DNA from: Leptasterias polaris
Lineage: Eukaryota > Echinodermata > Asteroidea > Forcipulatida > Asteriidae
Direction: 5' to 3'
DNA: 64,000 nt
NCBI GenBank assembly: GCA_037783415.1
Contig: JAZGTN010000048.1
Span: forward strand, 806,001-870,000
Under the pieces are notes generated by a model, which saw nothing but the letters and a program-made list of their open reading frames with translations, was not told the origin of the DNA and did no database searches. Position numbers and translations under genes: made by a program. Shown piece by piece: positions 13,001 through 21,226 of this stretch (position 1 is its first letter; every line of letters begins with the position of its first letter).

Positions 13001-13420
13001 TTCCTTTCTTTTGAACTGTTTATTTTGTATCATGAGCGAGCGCCATGAGCGCCTTTTTTGTGGCGGATACCGGCGGTATATAAGACTCCATTATTATTAT
13101 TATTATTATCAAAATGTCATGATTTTTAAGACATAATTTTCTAAGAACATTCTTAAATTTACATCCCAATTTCAATCCCAATTTCAGACCTTTTTGTCAG
13201 CATTGACTCTCACCTTGAATTTGTTGGACCTTGTTAGAAATACTTGTATTATTGTGATCTCTTAAACCAGGCATAAAACCATGTTGAAGTAAAACACAAT
13301 TTGATATAAAATTATGAACTTAATGTATCATATTATGATAAAACTAAAAATTGTCCCCCTATTTGCTTTTCTCTTTTAGGTGGTGGTGGATATCAAGGAA
13401 AGAGAACAACCTTTGACTGA
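504..13420 (+). CDS. NCL: Nucleolin, copy 1 (16 of about 17 coding exons; first exon off-window)
   Basis: Nucleolar RNA-binding phosphoprotein of pre-rRNA transcription, processing and ribosome assembly. Coding exons read as 504-529, 959-1010, 2451-2591, 2978-3274, 3391-3493, 3830-3922, 4562-4679, 5214-5368, 6088-6220, 7134-7285, 7895-8027, 8596-8729, 9181-9313, 10051-10184, 11486-11641 and 13380-13420. All have GT-AG borders, and they sum to 2001 nt (666 codons plus TGA) in one unbroken frame. Domain order is a Lys-rich start, TPAKK repeats, long Glu/Asp tracts, four RRMs, an RGG-rich tail and the end GKRTTFD. This is the nucleolin order, and the length is close to human (about 710 residues). 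The initiator exon should lie 5' of the window, by comparison with copy 2. The neighbour is a convergent SLC46 3' fragment. Confidence 0.93.
1011..2450 (+). other. Nucleolin copy 1 intron 3, repeat-bearing
   Basis: A 1440-bp intron. It contains a GC-richer tract (about 1190-1900) with the 1632-1776 inverted repeat, and a short tandem repeat of an 18-bp unit (aaatttggactttgccca) near 2168-2206. Short open frames here have no recognisable domains. Unit 2 repeats it at 25055-26494. Confidence 0.6.
1632..1776. repeat. Inverted-repeat (hairpin) element in intron 3
   Basis: Outer arms ttctcaaacctcggctt (from 1638) and aagccgaggtttgagaa (to 1770) are inverted copies, extending outward to gggcc/gccccc-like ends and inward through imperfect ctccggctcc/ggagccgg-like blocks. 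The GC content contrasts with the AT-rich intron. It resembles a small MITE, but I see no clear target duplication. It is repeated at 25677-25821 in unit 2. Confidence 0.6.
2451..3922 (+). CDS. NCL: Nucleolin copy 1, acidic and TPAKK exons 4-7
   Basis: Exons 2451-2591, 2978-3274, 3391-3493 and 3830-3922. The first has an acidic run followed by TPAKK-type repeats. The second and third alternate Ser/Asp/Glu tracts, with SDEEED units that look like casein kinase 2 targets, with short Lys/Ala/Pro linkers. The fourth contains KKKKQ, a plausible nuclear localisation patch. Such alternating acidic and basic blocks are typical of the nucleolin N-terminus, which contacts histones and rDNA chromatin. 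Low complexity here makes antisense Ser-rich frames, which are not genes. Copy 2 has one extra Val-Glu pair in exon 5. Confidence 0.9.
4562..5368 (+). CDS. NCL: Nucleolin copy 1, RRM1 exon pair
   Basis: Exons 4562-4679 and 5214-5368. The RNP2-like strand is SIFVGGV; RNP1 is PFGYVDV, split by a phase-2 intron just before Phe. The second half gives FKKAMELNHQELNGNALRLE, the usual helix 2 and strand 4 of an RRM. A Gly/Asp/Arg-rich linker follows. RNP1 lacks the second aromatic at its last position (DV rather than DF), as in a diverged first RRM. The module enters and leaves in phase 1. Confidence 0.88.
5406..5428. repeat. (AAT)n microsatellite
   Basis: About seven AAT units, followed by tcatttgtagagcgcag, inside the intron between the RRM1 and RRM2 exons. 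The same run occurs in unit 2 at about 29465. Confidence 0.85.
5780..5949. repeat. MITE-like inverted repeat, 170 bp
   Basis: Arms 5780-5823 and 5906-5949 are inverted copies (tagatcaaggcgctttacaa against ttgtaaagcaccttgatcta) over about 44 bp with roughly two mismatches, separated by about 82 bp. It lies in the intron before the RRM2 exons. The second unit has it at 29839-30008. It is likely a non-autonomous element; no target duplication was recognised. Confidence 0.7.
6088..7285 (+). CDS. NCL: Nucleolin copy 1, RRM2 exon pair
   Basis: Exons 6088-6220 and 7134-7285. RNP2 is LFVKGL; RNP1 is GYAYLEF, again split by a phase-2 intron after the Gly codon's first two bases. The second exon ends in a Gly-rich linker (SAGGGGG). 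The 912-bp intron between them contains a short inverted repeat around 6420-6560 (cgaatgcgatacga with tcgtattgcattcg) and no recognisable gene. Exon phases match those of RRM1, RRM3 and RRM4. Confidence 0.9.
7895..8729 (+). CDS. NCL: Nucleolin copy 1, RRM3 exon pair
   Basis: Exons 7895-8027 and 8596-8729. RNP2 is LYIKGL. RNP1 is DYAYADF, with Asp where the family usually has Gly after a basic residue. Helix 2 is AKDAFEKFQGSQL and strand 4 SSFLNLDYA. The intron (8028-8595) holds a dispersed repeat and a long C run. Confidence 0.88.
8136..8310 (+). repeat. Dispersed repeat, member A
   Basis: The stretch starting ttgcaacaacttgtgatta, through agccattttgtgtcaaaaa and gttgtgctgcatttggacc, is a diverged relative of 20227-20390, same strand and same order of blocks. 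It lies in the RRM3 intron and is followed by a C-rich run near 8300-8325. It is repeated in unit 2 at about 32195-32370. The family is unknown to me. Confidence 0.65.
9181..10184 (+). CDS. NCL: Nucleolin copy 1, RRM4 exon pair
   Basis: Exons 9181-9313 and 10051-10184. RNP2 is LYIRGM, RNP1 is GFAYAEY, and strand 4 is YSLAIDYA. The exon lengths (133 and 134 nt) equal those of RRM3, and the internal split is at the same RNP1 position. The intron between them contains the 9414-9830 minisatellite. Confidence 0.9.
9414..9830. repeat. Two-level minisatellite in the RRM4 intron
   Basis: A 32-bp-class unit, actcaacacccaaatgtttg then gactctgata, recurs in pairs. The pairs are embedded in a longer repeated block containing ggtatgcctggcctcatgct and gtgtgtggtttggggtacag. 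Within it aaatgtttg alternates with acatgtttg. It accounts for the overlapping open frames on both strands. Unit 2 has it at about 33470-33886. Confidence 0.85.
10185..11485 (+). other. Nucleolin copy 1 intron 15
   Basis: A 1.3-kb AT-rich intron. Around 10300-10700 two related blocks recur (gctggctt or gctggctggc, catagtg, tctatcattcaaaacca or tctatcgttcaaaacca), and an inverted pair, caggcatgcaacttttcc and gttacagttgcatgcctg, flanks about 110 bp. The 11187-11325 palindrome-rich element sits near its 3' end. No gene is visible. Confidence 0.55.
11187..11325. repeat. Palindrome-rich short element
   Basis: Contains the palindromes taggattaatccta and taggactagtccta, plus gagttagcacgagtaactc, bounded by gccgatgtcac on the left and gtgaaatcgacggc on the right, which are imperfect inverted copies. 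It is probably a small non-autonomous transposon in intron 15. Unit 2 copy at 35243-35381. Confidence 0.55.
11486..13420 (+). CDS. NCL: Nucleolin copy 1, RGG domain and terminal exon
   Basis: Exon 11486-11641 encodes repeated RGG/FRGG units (an Arg/Gly/Phe-rich tail, usually a target of arginine methylation and an RNA and protein contact surface). The terminal exon 13380-13420 ends GYQGKRTTFD then TGA, resembling the GKKTKFE end of human nucleolin. Copy 1 reads GGSAGRGG where copy 2 reads GGSGGRGG; the Ala breaks one Gly run in copy 1. The 1.7-kb intron between these exons is mostly transposon sequence (11812-12794 and 12888-13111). Confidence 0.9.
11812..12794. mobile_element. hAT-like non-autonomous element, 983 bp, with 6-bp target duplication
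   Basis: The left end cagacctgccaacctgta and the right end caaggttggcaggtctg are inverted repeats. The flanks 11806-11811 and 12795-12800 are both CTGTCA, a 6-bp target duplication. The CAG-start ends resemble hAT elements, some of which make 5-6 bp duplications; the assignment is inference. Inside there is a GC-richer part, a T-rich tract near 12555-12612, and no transposase frame. Unit 2 copy at 35867-36849. Confidence 0.75.
12888..13111 (+). mobile_element. Truncated LINE 3' end (CR1/L2-like)
   Basis: Frame ending SFKTVLKTHLFAFKK then TGA is the usual C-terminal end of a CR1/L2-type reverse transcriptase ORF. It is followed by gagcgccatgagcgcc-type 3' sequence and a terminal ATT microsatellite (about 13092-13111). 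The 5' part is missing. Unit 2 copy at about 36943-37166. Confidence 0.65.
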
Positions 13421-13770
13421 GTCTCACCCTCCACCCATGACCTCCTGTGACATATTGAAGTCAAAGTTATGTTCTGTATAAAGACCCTGCAATGGAACAA
13501 ACCCAAGATAAGATTCTTTTCAGAGTGCTGCCATTTTGTTTCTGCCTGCTTACATGCGTTATTGAAAGTAAGGCTGGAAGCATGAAGAAGTCTTTCTGAT
13601 TACAAAACAAATTGCACTTGAGATTTTTGGTTTGAGAAATTCCAAGCAGGTCATTTGGCTCAAATAACAGTTTTGTATTAAACTCGCTCGCTCAGTATGT
13701 CGTTTGTACATATTAACGCACTAATGTTAACTATCCTGTGTTGAAATGGTCATGACTTTGTTCAGAAAGG

Positions 13771-13900
13771 CCCAACTCCAGTTGGGTAAACCCGACTCGT
13801 ATTAGGAAGTTCCAACACTAGTTGGAAATAACCAGACTCCATTTGGGAAAGCTTGACTCTAATTGGGAATTTAAACTCTAATTGAGCAAGGCTCAACTTG
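13771..13900 (+). repeat. Degenerate palindromic tandem repeat in the nucleolin 3' UTR
   Basis: Six units of about 20-22 bp share an ACTC-N-ATTGG-like core: ccaactccagttggg, cgactcgtattagg, ccaacactagttgg, agactccatttggg, tgactctaattggg, aactctaattgag. The first and third are near-perfect palindromes able to form hairpins. It lies about 350 nt after the stop. Unit 2 copy at 37826-37955. Confidence 0.6.
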
Positions 13901-14545
13901 TACATGTAAGGTAGAGACCACATCCAAGTAAATGGATTTCCAAATGTTATATAATTTTATTTTCAAACCTAGTAACCTGAATGTTTGTGCATACCTACCA
14001 GAGTATAACAATCAATTATCATGTTGTTGAGAAAACCACTTTAATATAGTAAACAGTAATAACAGTAGATACTCGCTGTTTTTGTTATATTTAAATATAA
14101 CCTTTAGTCTAAAGCATTCAGATTTCATACCAGCGTATTTTTGCTGATACTTAATATCAGTGCCTAAGTACTCAACATCATTGAATCTATCTATACATGT
14201 ACCAGGTTAAATCCAAAAGTGCATCATTTCTTGCATTTTGCGAGGAAACGTATTAATTTTAAAGAGCAGTTTACATCAAGTACAGGTTTATCTTTTTAAA
14301 AAGAGATTTAATTTCTCCTTATTATTGCCAATTCACTTGAAGCCATTATCAGATATTTAAAAACATCTCTATACATTGTTGTTGTAGACTGATGTCTTTG
14401 ATATTATTTCTTAATTTACTTTTAGTTCTGACAATTTTTTGTTCTTTTACGTTTTACCTCTTATTTTCAACTTGTGTATATATATTTTGTTATTAAATGT
14501 AAAATAATTATCAACCATATCTAAGTGGATGTGATTGATGAAAAG

Positions 14546-14551
14546 AATAAA
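14546..14551 (+). terminator. Nucleolin copy 1 polyadenylation signal (AATAAA)
   Basis: AATAAA about 1.1 kb after the stop, in an AT-rich 3' UTR-like stretch. Copy 2 keeps it at 38601-38606, where the LTR element lies 52 bp further on. Earlier weaker ATTAAA-type hexamers exist (near 13678 and 14493), so the site used is not certain. Confidence 0.5.
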
Positions 14552-15353
14552 CAATTCGAAAGATTAAAATTGCGAAAATATCTACTTGAGTGAGTTTACT
14601 TGGATAAGTAATATTTTATCCATTTAACATAAACACAAAATTACATGGAGGCTATTCTACCAAAGAAAGTGGCTTGGACGCCCGTATCAAACAGCGGCTA
14701 GAACTACCTATTTCAGTGACTTGTTTGAATTTCAGGCCCTTTTTTTTTGTCTGCCTGGTGAACAAACTGGCCGTTACTTTTAGATGGAATTAAATACTGC
14801 TCTTTGATCTACTTCAGAGTACTGTCACCAGAAGTTCATTGCAGTCTGTAAATCCAGGGTTACCTAGAGGTGGAAATGCCGAGGTTTTGATCATAGTTTC
14901 AGACATGTTTCGGTGATGTCTCTCGCCCCTGAATGTTGGACAAACCCTTATTTCGTGGGACGCGAGCCAGCTAGTAGGGCGCCATCTGGGAACTCTTTGT
15001 AGTTTTTCGCACCCGAAGACATATTCCAGCTTTGTATGCCCCTGTATAGATAATTATTATAGATAATCATTAATCAGTTGGATCCGTGGTTTCTTGTGTC
15101 CAGTACTTCTCGACCCCAGCAATGGAGGTAGAGCCTGCATGATCCCATGTAAAATTTGTTAGTGTACAACCTGTCGTATAAACTGACGTCATTACTACCG
15201 CTTTGGTCAATTTGTACATGGGCTCGATACCCGCCCAGTTGACAGTTCACTAAAAAAAATCTTCATGTCTCAAGTTTTTATAGTGAACGGATAAAAGTTA
15301 ATTTACATGAATCAATACAAGGTACATGTGCAATCCAATCTCTGTAATTTTCA
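14552..15353. other. Intergenic gap between convergent nucleolin and SLC46 ends
   Basis: About 800 bp with no gene seen. The corresponding stretch in unit 2 (46822-47572) begins directly after the LTR element. It should include the SLC46 3' UTR on the minus strand, but I found no convincing minus-strand AATAAA. Confidence 0.5.
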
Positions 15354-16272
15354 TTATTTTGCTTTGTGATTTTGCATTAGAATTGCCGAGAATGCTAGCC
15401 GAGTCAAGCTGGTAAAGTGTTGTGGCAATATCAAAATTGGATAACCTTAACAAACTCGAAATCAAAGCTTTGGTTTCCATTCCACCAAATCTGTATGAAG
15501 AGCTCGATATGGAACTTTTACCAGTTTTATTGTATATATCTCCATTTATAAAGGATAAAAAAAAAAAAAAAAAACGGTTCCAAAAACCAAAAGTGATCCG
15601 TAGGTCTATTCGTCCGCTCCGAACTATATTAAAGGTCATTAGTGCAAGTGTATGGGTTTCATAAAATAATTTGCTTTTGGATATTTTAGAGCTCCTGGTA
15701 TTTGTGGAGTTAATTGATCAAGAGTGTTCTTCAAAGTATTTGTTTGGCAAAAAGAAATATTTATTTTCTAGAAGTAAAATATGTACTCCTTGATATACAT
15801 TTTCAAATTTTTACGCATTTAGTATGAAATGACCATTAATTATCATATAGCTCTGAGCAGACGTATTTAGATTGTTTTTATTCTATTGTACTTACATGAC
15901 CAGAGTGGATGGTATCACTGCGAGGCCGGCCATTAATTTAAAAACAAACTTTGGATCATCAGCAACAGTCGCGGTATAGATGGAGCCAAATATAAGAGGA
16001 GCCAAGAAACTTGCAAGACCTTCTATGGCAGAAGTCACTCCAAACAAGCTCCCTAGGAAGTAGAATCATTACCACATGTAGTTCATATAGTTATGATAAA
16101 GAAGTTATTTTGATTTGAATGTCTGCCAAAACAAAGCAAGCAAAAGTAAGTTTGCCCAAAACCCCTAAAAAGAGATAACGGGTTGGTTTGAAGTTGTTGA
16201 AAGTCAACAGTGGGTGACACACTCACCGGTCCTTTTCTATTCTCGTCGCTGATGGATGGAAAAGGTCCGGCC

Positions 16273-16864
16273 TATGGGCGGCCAAAAGGGCCAAAATTAA
16301 AGAAAAACTCAATCAAAGGACAAACGAACAGTCAAAGGACAAATTCATATAAGAAAGGCATGAGTAAACAAACAAACAAAACATCAAGAGAACAATAACT
16401 AAAAAGACAGAGTCAAAATCAAACAAAGGTCAAAACCAGAAGAGGACAAATTCACAGAAAGACAAAGTCAAAACCAAAGGACAAAACAAAAAGAAGACAA
16501 AATTACAGAAAGACAAATTATAATCAAATAAAGGACAAACCGACAAGAGGACAACATTACAAAAAGACAAACTCACAATCAAAGGACGAAACGACAAGAG
16601 TTCAAAATTACAGAAAGACAAACTCACAATCAAAGGACGAAACTGCAAAACGACGTGGGCACGGTCGACGGACTAACGCCAGTCGAATAATACTCATTCC
16701 CAGAATCAAAGGACAAACACACAGCAGCAAAGGACAAAGCCACCACCAAAGGACAAAGCCACCACCAAAGGACAAAGCCACCACCAAAGGACGTAGCCAT
16801 GAAGGACGTTTTCACAAAAGGTCTAACTGATTTTGAACGACGAGGGCGCTTTTCAGTGTTGCAC
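16273..16864 (+). repeat. Left terminal inverted repeat of the long-TIR element
   Basis: A 592-bp arm. It includes three tandem 19-bp copies of aaaggacaaagccaccacc-type sequence (about 16727-16795) where the right arm has two, which accounts for about 19 bp of length difference. Sub-repeats built on aaaggacaaa run through the whole arm. Frames translated across it are repeat-derived and not genes. Confidence 0.8.
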
Positions 16865-17368
16865 ATAACATCATGGGCGCACCACACCAAATAAGCCAGA
16901 ATTAATGCGCCAAGCTACTTATCATAATTTGTAAACCCACAACTTATTTTTAATTACAACGTTTTGGGGGTCATGCAATTAATAGATTGTGTAAATATAA
17001 TAATCTATCACAACCTGGGGGTTCTGTGCTTCAACTTTTGAGGAGACTTGATAAATTTAGGCGTTAAAGTTGGCCCTATTTGACCGGGTAAGTAGAGAAG
17101 TGCTTCACGAAAACTGGCAGCAAGTCGGTTTTGGAAAAATACAAATTTTCGCGTTTTTTTCTTCTGGGGTAGTTAGCAAAAATTCCAAACGGCTGACCTG
17201 GCAAAAATTGAAAAGAATTCTGAAGTTCAGTCGTCCGAAAATATGTTTGATTGGTTTTCAAGAGGCTGAGAGACTTTCACGATTTTTTGAGTATTTTTGA
17301 ATATTTATCATTTAGCATTGGTTCCTATGGGAGTTTATTTAGTGTGGTGCGCCCTCATGCATGCAAAC

Positions 17369-17539
17369 ATGGCGGCCGTCCATGCAGCCGATGTTATTGT
17401 CAGAAATCTACGAAGACGAGTCGATCGACTGTATACAACTATCGCAAATGGAGATGCTATTTCTGTTGGTATTATTAACTACAGGTTGGATAGTTTGTCC
17501 CTGCTTTCTGAAGGTTTACAAGGTAAGATTGCTGTTTAG
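17369..17539 (+). CDS. Small open frame inside the long-TIR element
   Basis: ATG in a good context (aaacATGGCGG). It encodes about 51 residues, MAAVHAADVIVRNLRRRVD and onward, Arg-rich and helical-looking, before a consensus donor (caaggtaaga at 17519-17528). Unspliced it stops at 17539. If spliced to the acceptor ttgtag at 18118-18123 it would end four codons later, just upstream of the 18141 ATG. It may be the leader exon of the downstream gene. No family recognised. Confidence 0.35.
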   Translation: MAAVHAADVIVRNLRRRVDRLYTTIANGDAISVGIINYRLDSLSLLSEGLQGKIAV

Positions 17540-18140
17540 CAAGCCATTCTTTCAAAAGAAGAATATGAAATATTGTCACGTTTCATGTTATTTTTAACCC
17601 TAGAAATGTTTTTTCAATCTTCACCACTTGATAGAAATAGCCTCGAAATCTTACGTTCGTGACCGTGCTGTGTGTGTTGGTGAGACCATTATTTCTTCGG
17701 GGAGTACTGACTACAGTACAATGCAAATAGTGAGGGGCGGATATTTGTATCCATGGATACAGTAGACAACCGTCACTTTATTATTAATTATGCGACACAA
17801 TCTCCTGATAAATAAGAAGGGGAAATGTTGTATACTTGTCTTAAGTTAAGTGAGGTTTCAAGGACACAATTTACACTTGTGCACAAAGTCTATTTTTATG
17901 TCATTGCTCAAAATTCTCTGTCTCATTTTTGAAACTTCACTTGACTAGTGATTACAAATTTCTAGTGACTACATCTCCCCTTTACTAACATATCCTATTT
18001 CTAACATAGCTGATAGATAAATGTACTGCATTCTTTATGAGAAAGAGTTGATGTGGTGAGATGCACGTATAAAGTAACTGGCAATAAAATGTTTTGTTTT
18101 TCCTCTTTAATTTTCTGTTGTAGATGCTGTTTAAATTGAG

Positions 18141-18997
18141 ATGGAGCTACGAAAGAAGCCTAAGGTAGACTACTGCTTGTTAGCGAATGGTCTTCCTATT
18201 ACCCGGGAGTCAAACAAATCCACAAAAGTAAGCTGACCATCATCTCAACTTTGGGACATTGAGTTTTTGGAAACGAGAGGAGAGACGGGGAGTGAGGAGG
18301 TGCTTGTGCACTACATCGGTTGGAGCTCAGACTTTGACGAGTGGAAAAAACGGACCGACGTCGTAGACAGAAACTTTGCTAATGAGAACAGCGACGCGTA
18401 CTCTTCATTGATAAGCACTCTGACAATTGCAGTGAAAGATAACCTAAACCTGTCTCGGGTACAAAACACCGAAATTACTGTCAAAACAAGTGTGCAGAGA
18501 GAAACATTTGAAAACTTGATCGATGCACTTCAGCTGAAGGATTGGAAAACCGCAGGAAAAAAAAACGATTTACAGAGGATCGATAGCGGCTTTCATTCCT
18601 GTCTTTGGAAAAGACTGGTGGTATCGAGTCTGTAGTGAAGTTGGCGACTTCGCGTACATTGTAGATGGTACGATCCAGCTCTGGCTGTTGGAGAGGGACT
18701 GTCTCACAGTGTACACTGTGGACCTGGAGAAGAAAATTGTACACCGCGGGTACGTCGCCAATCTGCGCTCCCTAAACCGATTTTCCCAACAGTCATTTAA
18801 AAAACTGAATGACCAGATAACAAAGTGTTATTTTAGAGGCTCAAACCACCAAATTTCAAACTTACAAGCCCTTGAACAGATCATGCAAAAGACAAATAGG
18901 ATTGTACTTGTACCCATCTTGCCATAGAAAGTCAAACAAAGTACACTGCTCTAAGTGTGGACATGAAGGGCATTACAAGCCATCGTGCTCTGTGTAA
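18141..18997 (+). pseudogene. Chromo-barrel-like and CCHC-knuckle protein, broken
   Basis: From ATG 18141 a frame runs with one in-frame TGA (18234-18236), then continues through VLVHYIGWSSDFDEW, which resembles the aromatic cage region of chromo-barrel domains (MRG15, MSL3, TIP60 type). It shifts frame at a nine-A run near 18557-18565 and continues as FIPVFGKDWWYRVCSEVGDF and onward. It shifts again near 18893 and ends with the zinc knuckle CSKCGHEGHYKPSC (CX2CX4HX4C) before TAA at 18995. One stop and two single-base shifts mean it is probably dead. Both units carry the same lesions. Role unknown: a transposon-encoded nucleic-acid or chromatin-binding protein, or a captured host gene. Confidence 0.6.
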
Positions 18998-19637
18998 ATA
19001 ATAATGTTCCTCTTTCACAGAACTTTAGAAGGAGCATTGGATTGAGTTGGAGTTTAAAGTTAGTTTACATGTTCCCTAAAAGGCTCTAGTCTTTGAGAAA
19101 AGAGTAAAATAATTAGTTTTGGTCTCACGAGTCCAAAACCTGTGCTATTTTAATGAATAAAAAAATAAATGCTGTTTTCTCGTTAAAGAAATAACAAAAA
19201 GAGCTGAAACTTTCACATGTTTGTGTTATTACATATTATGCCTTTCAATTTCAACAAACTTTAACATTTCTTAGTGTTCAAAAGCATATTTATGTACATA
19301 GTAATCTCTGTTTATTTTAACAGAGTTTTTTCAGTTCAAATAAATGTTCTTTCTCGAAAGAGTTATTCAATTTGAGCTTCTTTTGTGTACATTCAATGTT
19401 TCTTCTCATGTATTATATACACCCTCACTCAAAATGATCAAGGACATCCCCTTTCTCAAAAGGCAACATGTTTATCTCGGGTCTCCCACACAGACAATCC
19501 GTTGTCTGTGCGTGCAGTACTTCCTGTGCAGTACATGTGCTCTACGGTGGAATAAAGTAGTGTTCTTAGGTTGACAATTCTCACGAAACAAATCGATGGA
19601 GAATGAGGAGAATGAAAGGAGGAGAATTTGCACATGC

Positions 19638-20210
19638 GTGCAACACTGAAAAGTGCCCTCGTCGTTCAACATCAGTTAGACCTTTTGTGAAAACGTCCTT
19701 CATGGCTACGTCCTTTGGTGGTGGCTTTGTCCTTTGGTGGTGGCTTTGTCCTTTGCTGCTGTGTGTTTGTCCTTTGATTCTGGGAATGAGTATTATTCGA
19801 CTGGCGTTAGTCCGTCGACCGTGCCCACGTCGTTTTGCAGTTTCGTCCTTTGATTGTGAGTTTGTCTTTCTGTAATTTTGAACTCTTGTCGTTTCGTCCT
19901 TTGATTGTGAGTTTGTCTTTTTGTAATGTTGTCCTCTTGTCGGTTTGTCCTTTATTTGATTATAATTTTTCTTTCTGTAATTTTGTCTTCTTTTTGTTTT
20001 GTCCTTTGGTTTTGACTTTGTCTTTCTGTGAATTTGTCCTCTTCTGGTTTTGACCTTTGTTTGATTTTGACTCTGTCTTTTTAGTTATTGTTCTCTTGAT
20101 GTTTTGTTTGTTTGTTTACTCATGCCTTTCTTATATGAATTTGTCCTTTGACTGTTCGTTTGTCCTTTGATTGAGTTTTTCTTTAATTTTGGCCCTTTTG
20201 GCCGCCCATA
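19638..20210 (-). repeat. Right terminal inverted repeat of the long-TIR element
   Basis: Inverted counterpart of 16273-16864, reading gtgcaacactgaaaagtgcc at its inner end and ggcccttttggccgcccata at the outer end. Two sites differ between units: 19966 region ttttt against ttgtc in unit 2, and the left-arm site near 16831. In both cases unit 2 agrees with the opposite arm. Confidence 0.8.
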
Positions 20211-20226
20211 CCGGCCAGAGCCATAG

Positions 20227-20390
20227 GGTTGCGACAACTTGCGATTATAAGCCATTTTGTGTCAAAAAAGACGCACGGGCGATTACAGGGTGCCAGACTA
20301 GTCTGCTGGGTTGTGCTGCATTTGGACCCCAAAAATTGCGTCCACCAACCACGTGTCTGAAGAAAACTGGCCCCTCAATGTCGCACCAGC
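20227..20390 (+). repeat. Dispersed repeat, member B
   Basis: Shares gttgc.acaacttg.gatta, agccattttgtgtcaaaaa, gttgtgctgcatttggacc and tgaagaaaactgg-type blocks with 8136-8310. It abuts the right target duplication of the long-TIR element, so that element seems to have inserted at or near the edge of this repeat. Unit 2 copy at 52446-52609. Confidence 0.6.
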
Positions 20391-21174
20391 CTGTCTTTAT
20401 CCTTGCGGATAAATACAGGGGACCAGTTTACTCGGGGACCAGCTATAATTATTCGGACGCCCGCCCGCAATTGTCTCAAAAGTCTCCATTTGGTACAATG
20501 GGCCGTATTTGGTTGGTGGCTTTCGCTTGATAAAATACAATCTCCACACATTATGAACCAAGTTTAGTACGTAAGACAGGAGTCAATACTAAATCTGGAT
20601 GCATTTAAAACTCGCAGTTACCTTTTTTTTCTTTCAAATTTGCATGTGTGGAAATATGAATTTAGGCCTGTAATGAAGCAGTATCCCAAAAATTGAGTAC
20701 ATACCAAACTGTTGTTTCTCGGCATAGTTTGACACACTGGCTGTAATGATTGCACCCGGTACAATACGAAAACAACCAAAAACAGCAACTGGAGAGGAAA
20801 CAATGGTTAATATTAAAACTTATTCAAGTGGTGAGTCTATCGATTGTCATGGCTTAAATTTCACAATAGGCCTAGTACTTCTTTAGATTCTTACCGAGCG
20901 CAGTTTTTGCTGAAGTTCAGTTTTAAAATTCACTTGACTCAAATTCTGTTGGCTTGGTCATTGATGGGATGTAGCCTACATGTTCTAATTTCGGTCTTTA
21001 CACAATAAAACATGTCATTTAAAGTTGATGACCTAATTTTTGTCAAAAGATTGTTTATATAAAATGAACGAATTTTTGACAGATAGTGCTGCTTGAAAAC
21101 AAATCATACACAAACTTCCGCATATTATGCCATGAACAATGCATAAAAAACATGGTTTTGTTTATTTATTAATT

Positions 21175-21226
21175 TTTGTTTGTTTGTTTGTTTGTTGGGT
21201 TGTTGGGTTGTTTGTTTGTTTGTTTT
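21175..21226. repeat. (GTTT)n / (GGTT)n microsatellite
   Basis: Runs of tttg interrupted by two ttgttggg units. Unit 2 copy at about 53394-53445. Confidence 0.85.

Larger units (their letters stand above)
16273..20210 (+). mobile_element. Long-TIR (foldback-like) DNA element with chromo-barrel/zinc-knuckle gene, unit 1 copy
   Basis: A 3938-bp element flanked by 6-bp direct repeats CCGGCC (16267-16272 and 20211-20216). The arms 16273-16864 and about 19638-20210 are inverted copies starting tatgggcggccaaaagggcc. The arms are made of many degenerate copies of a word like tcaaaggacaaac, as in foldback elements (Drosophila FB and sea urchin TU are known examples). The interior carries a short open frame (17369-17539), a broken coding region (18141-18997) and AATAAA at 19156 and 19164. 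I see no DDE transposase, so it may be non-autonomous or carry a captured gene. It lies in an SLC46 intron and is also in unit 2. Confidence 0.8.
15354..20788 (-). pseudogene. SLC46-like transporter, 3' exons 4-6 only (truncated duplicate)
   Basis: Minus-strand exons 20705-20788, 15896-16052 and 15354-15408 match exons 4-6 of the complete gene at 47573-63064. They encode the last transmembrane helices of an MFS carrier: AVFGCFRIVPGAIITASV, then SLFGVTSAIEGLASFLAPL, then a short tail ending NHKAK and TAA. Exons 1-3 are absent because the duplicated unit stops at 21362 inside the preceding intron. Without a promoter or the first 374 codons this copy should be non-functional. Exon sequences themselves look undamaged, consistent with a recent duplication or an assembly artefact. 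Confidence 0.8.

Noticed and set aside
14646..15300. Candidate further SLC46 exons downstream of exon 6
   Set aside because: The frame already closes with TAA at 15354-15356 (47573-47575) at the expected protein length; no further exon is needed.
16430..16890. Open frames with repeated LSFCNF-like units in the long inverted repeats (also 19603-20053, 48649-49109, 51822-52272)
   Set aside because: They translate the aaaggacaaa sub-repeats of the element arms and appear on both strands in mirrored form.
17251..17597. Overlapping frames around the small ORF in the long-TIR element
   Set aside because: Only the frame starting at the aaacATGGCGG context and ending at a consensus donor was kept; the others lack supporting signals.
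18481..18761. Minus-strand frames opposite the chromo-barrel pseudogene
   Set aside because: No motifs; the plus-strand frame carries recognisable domains.
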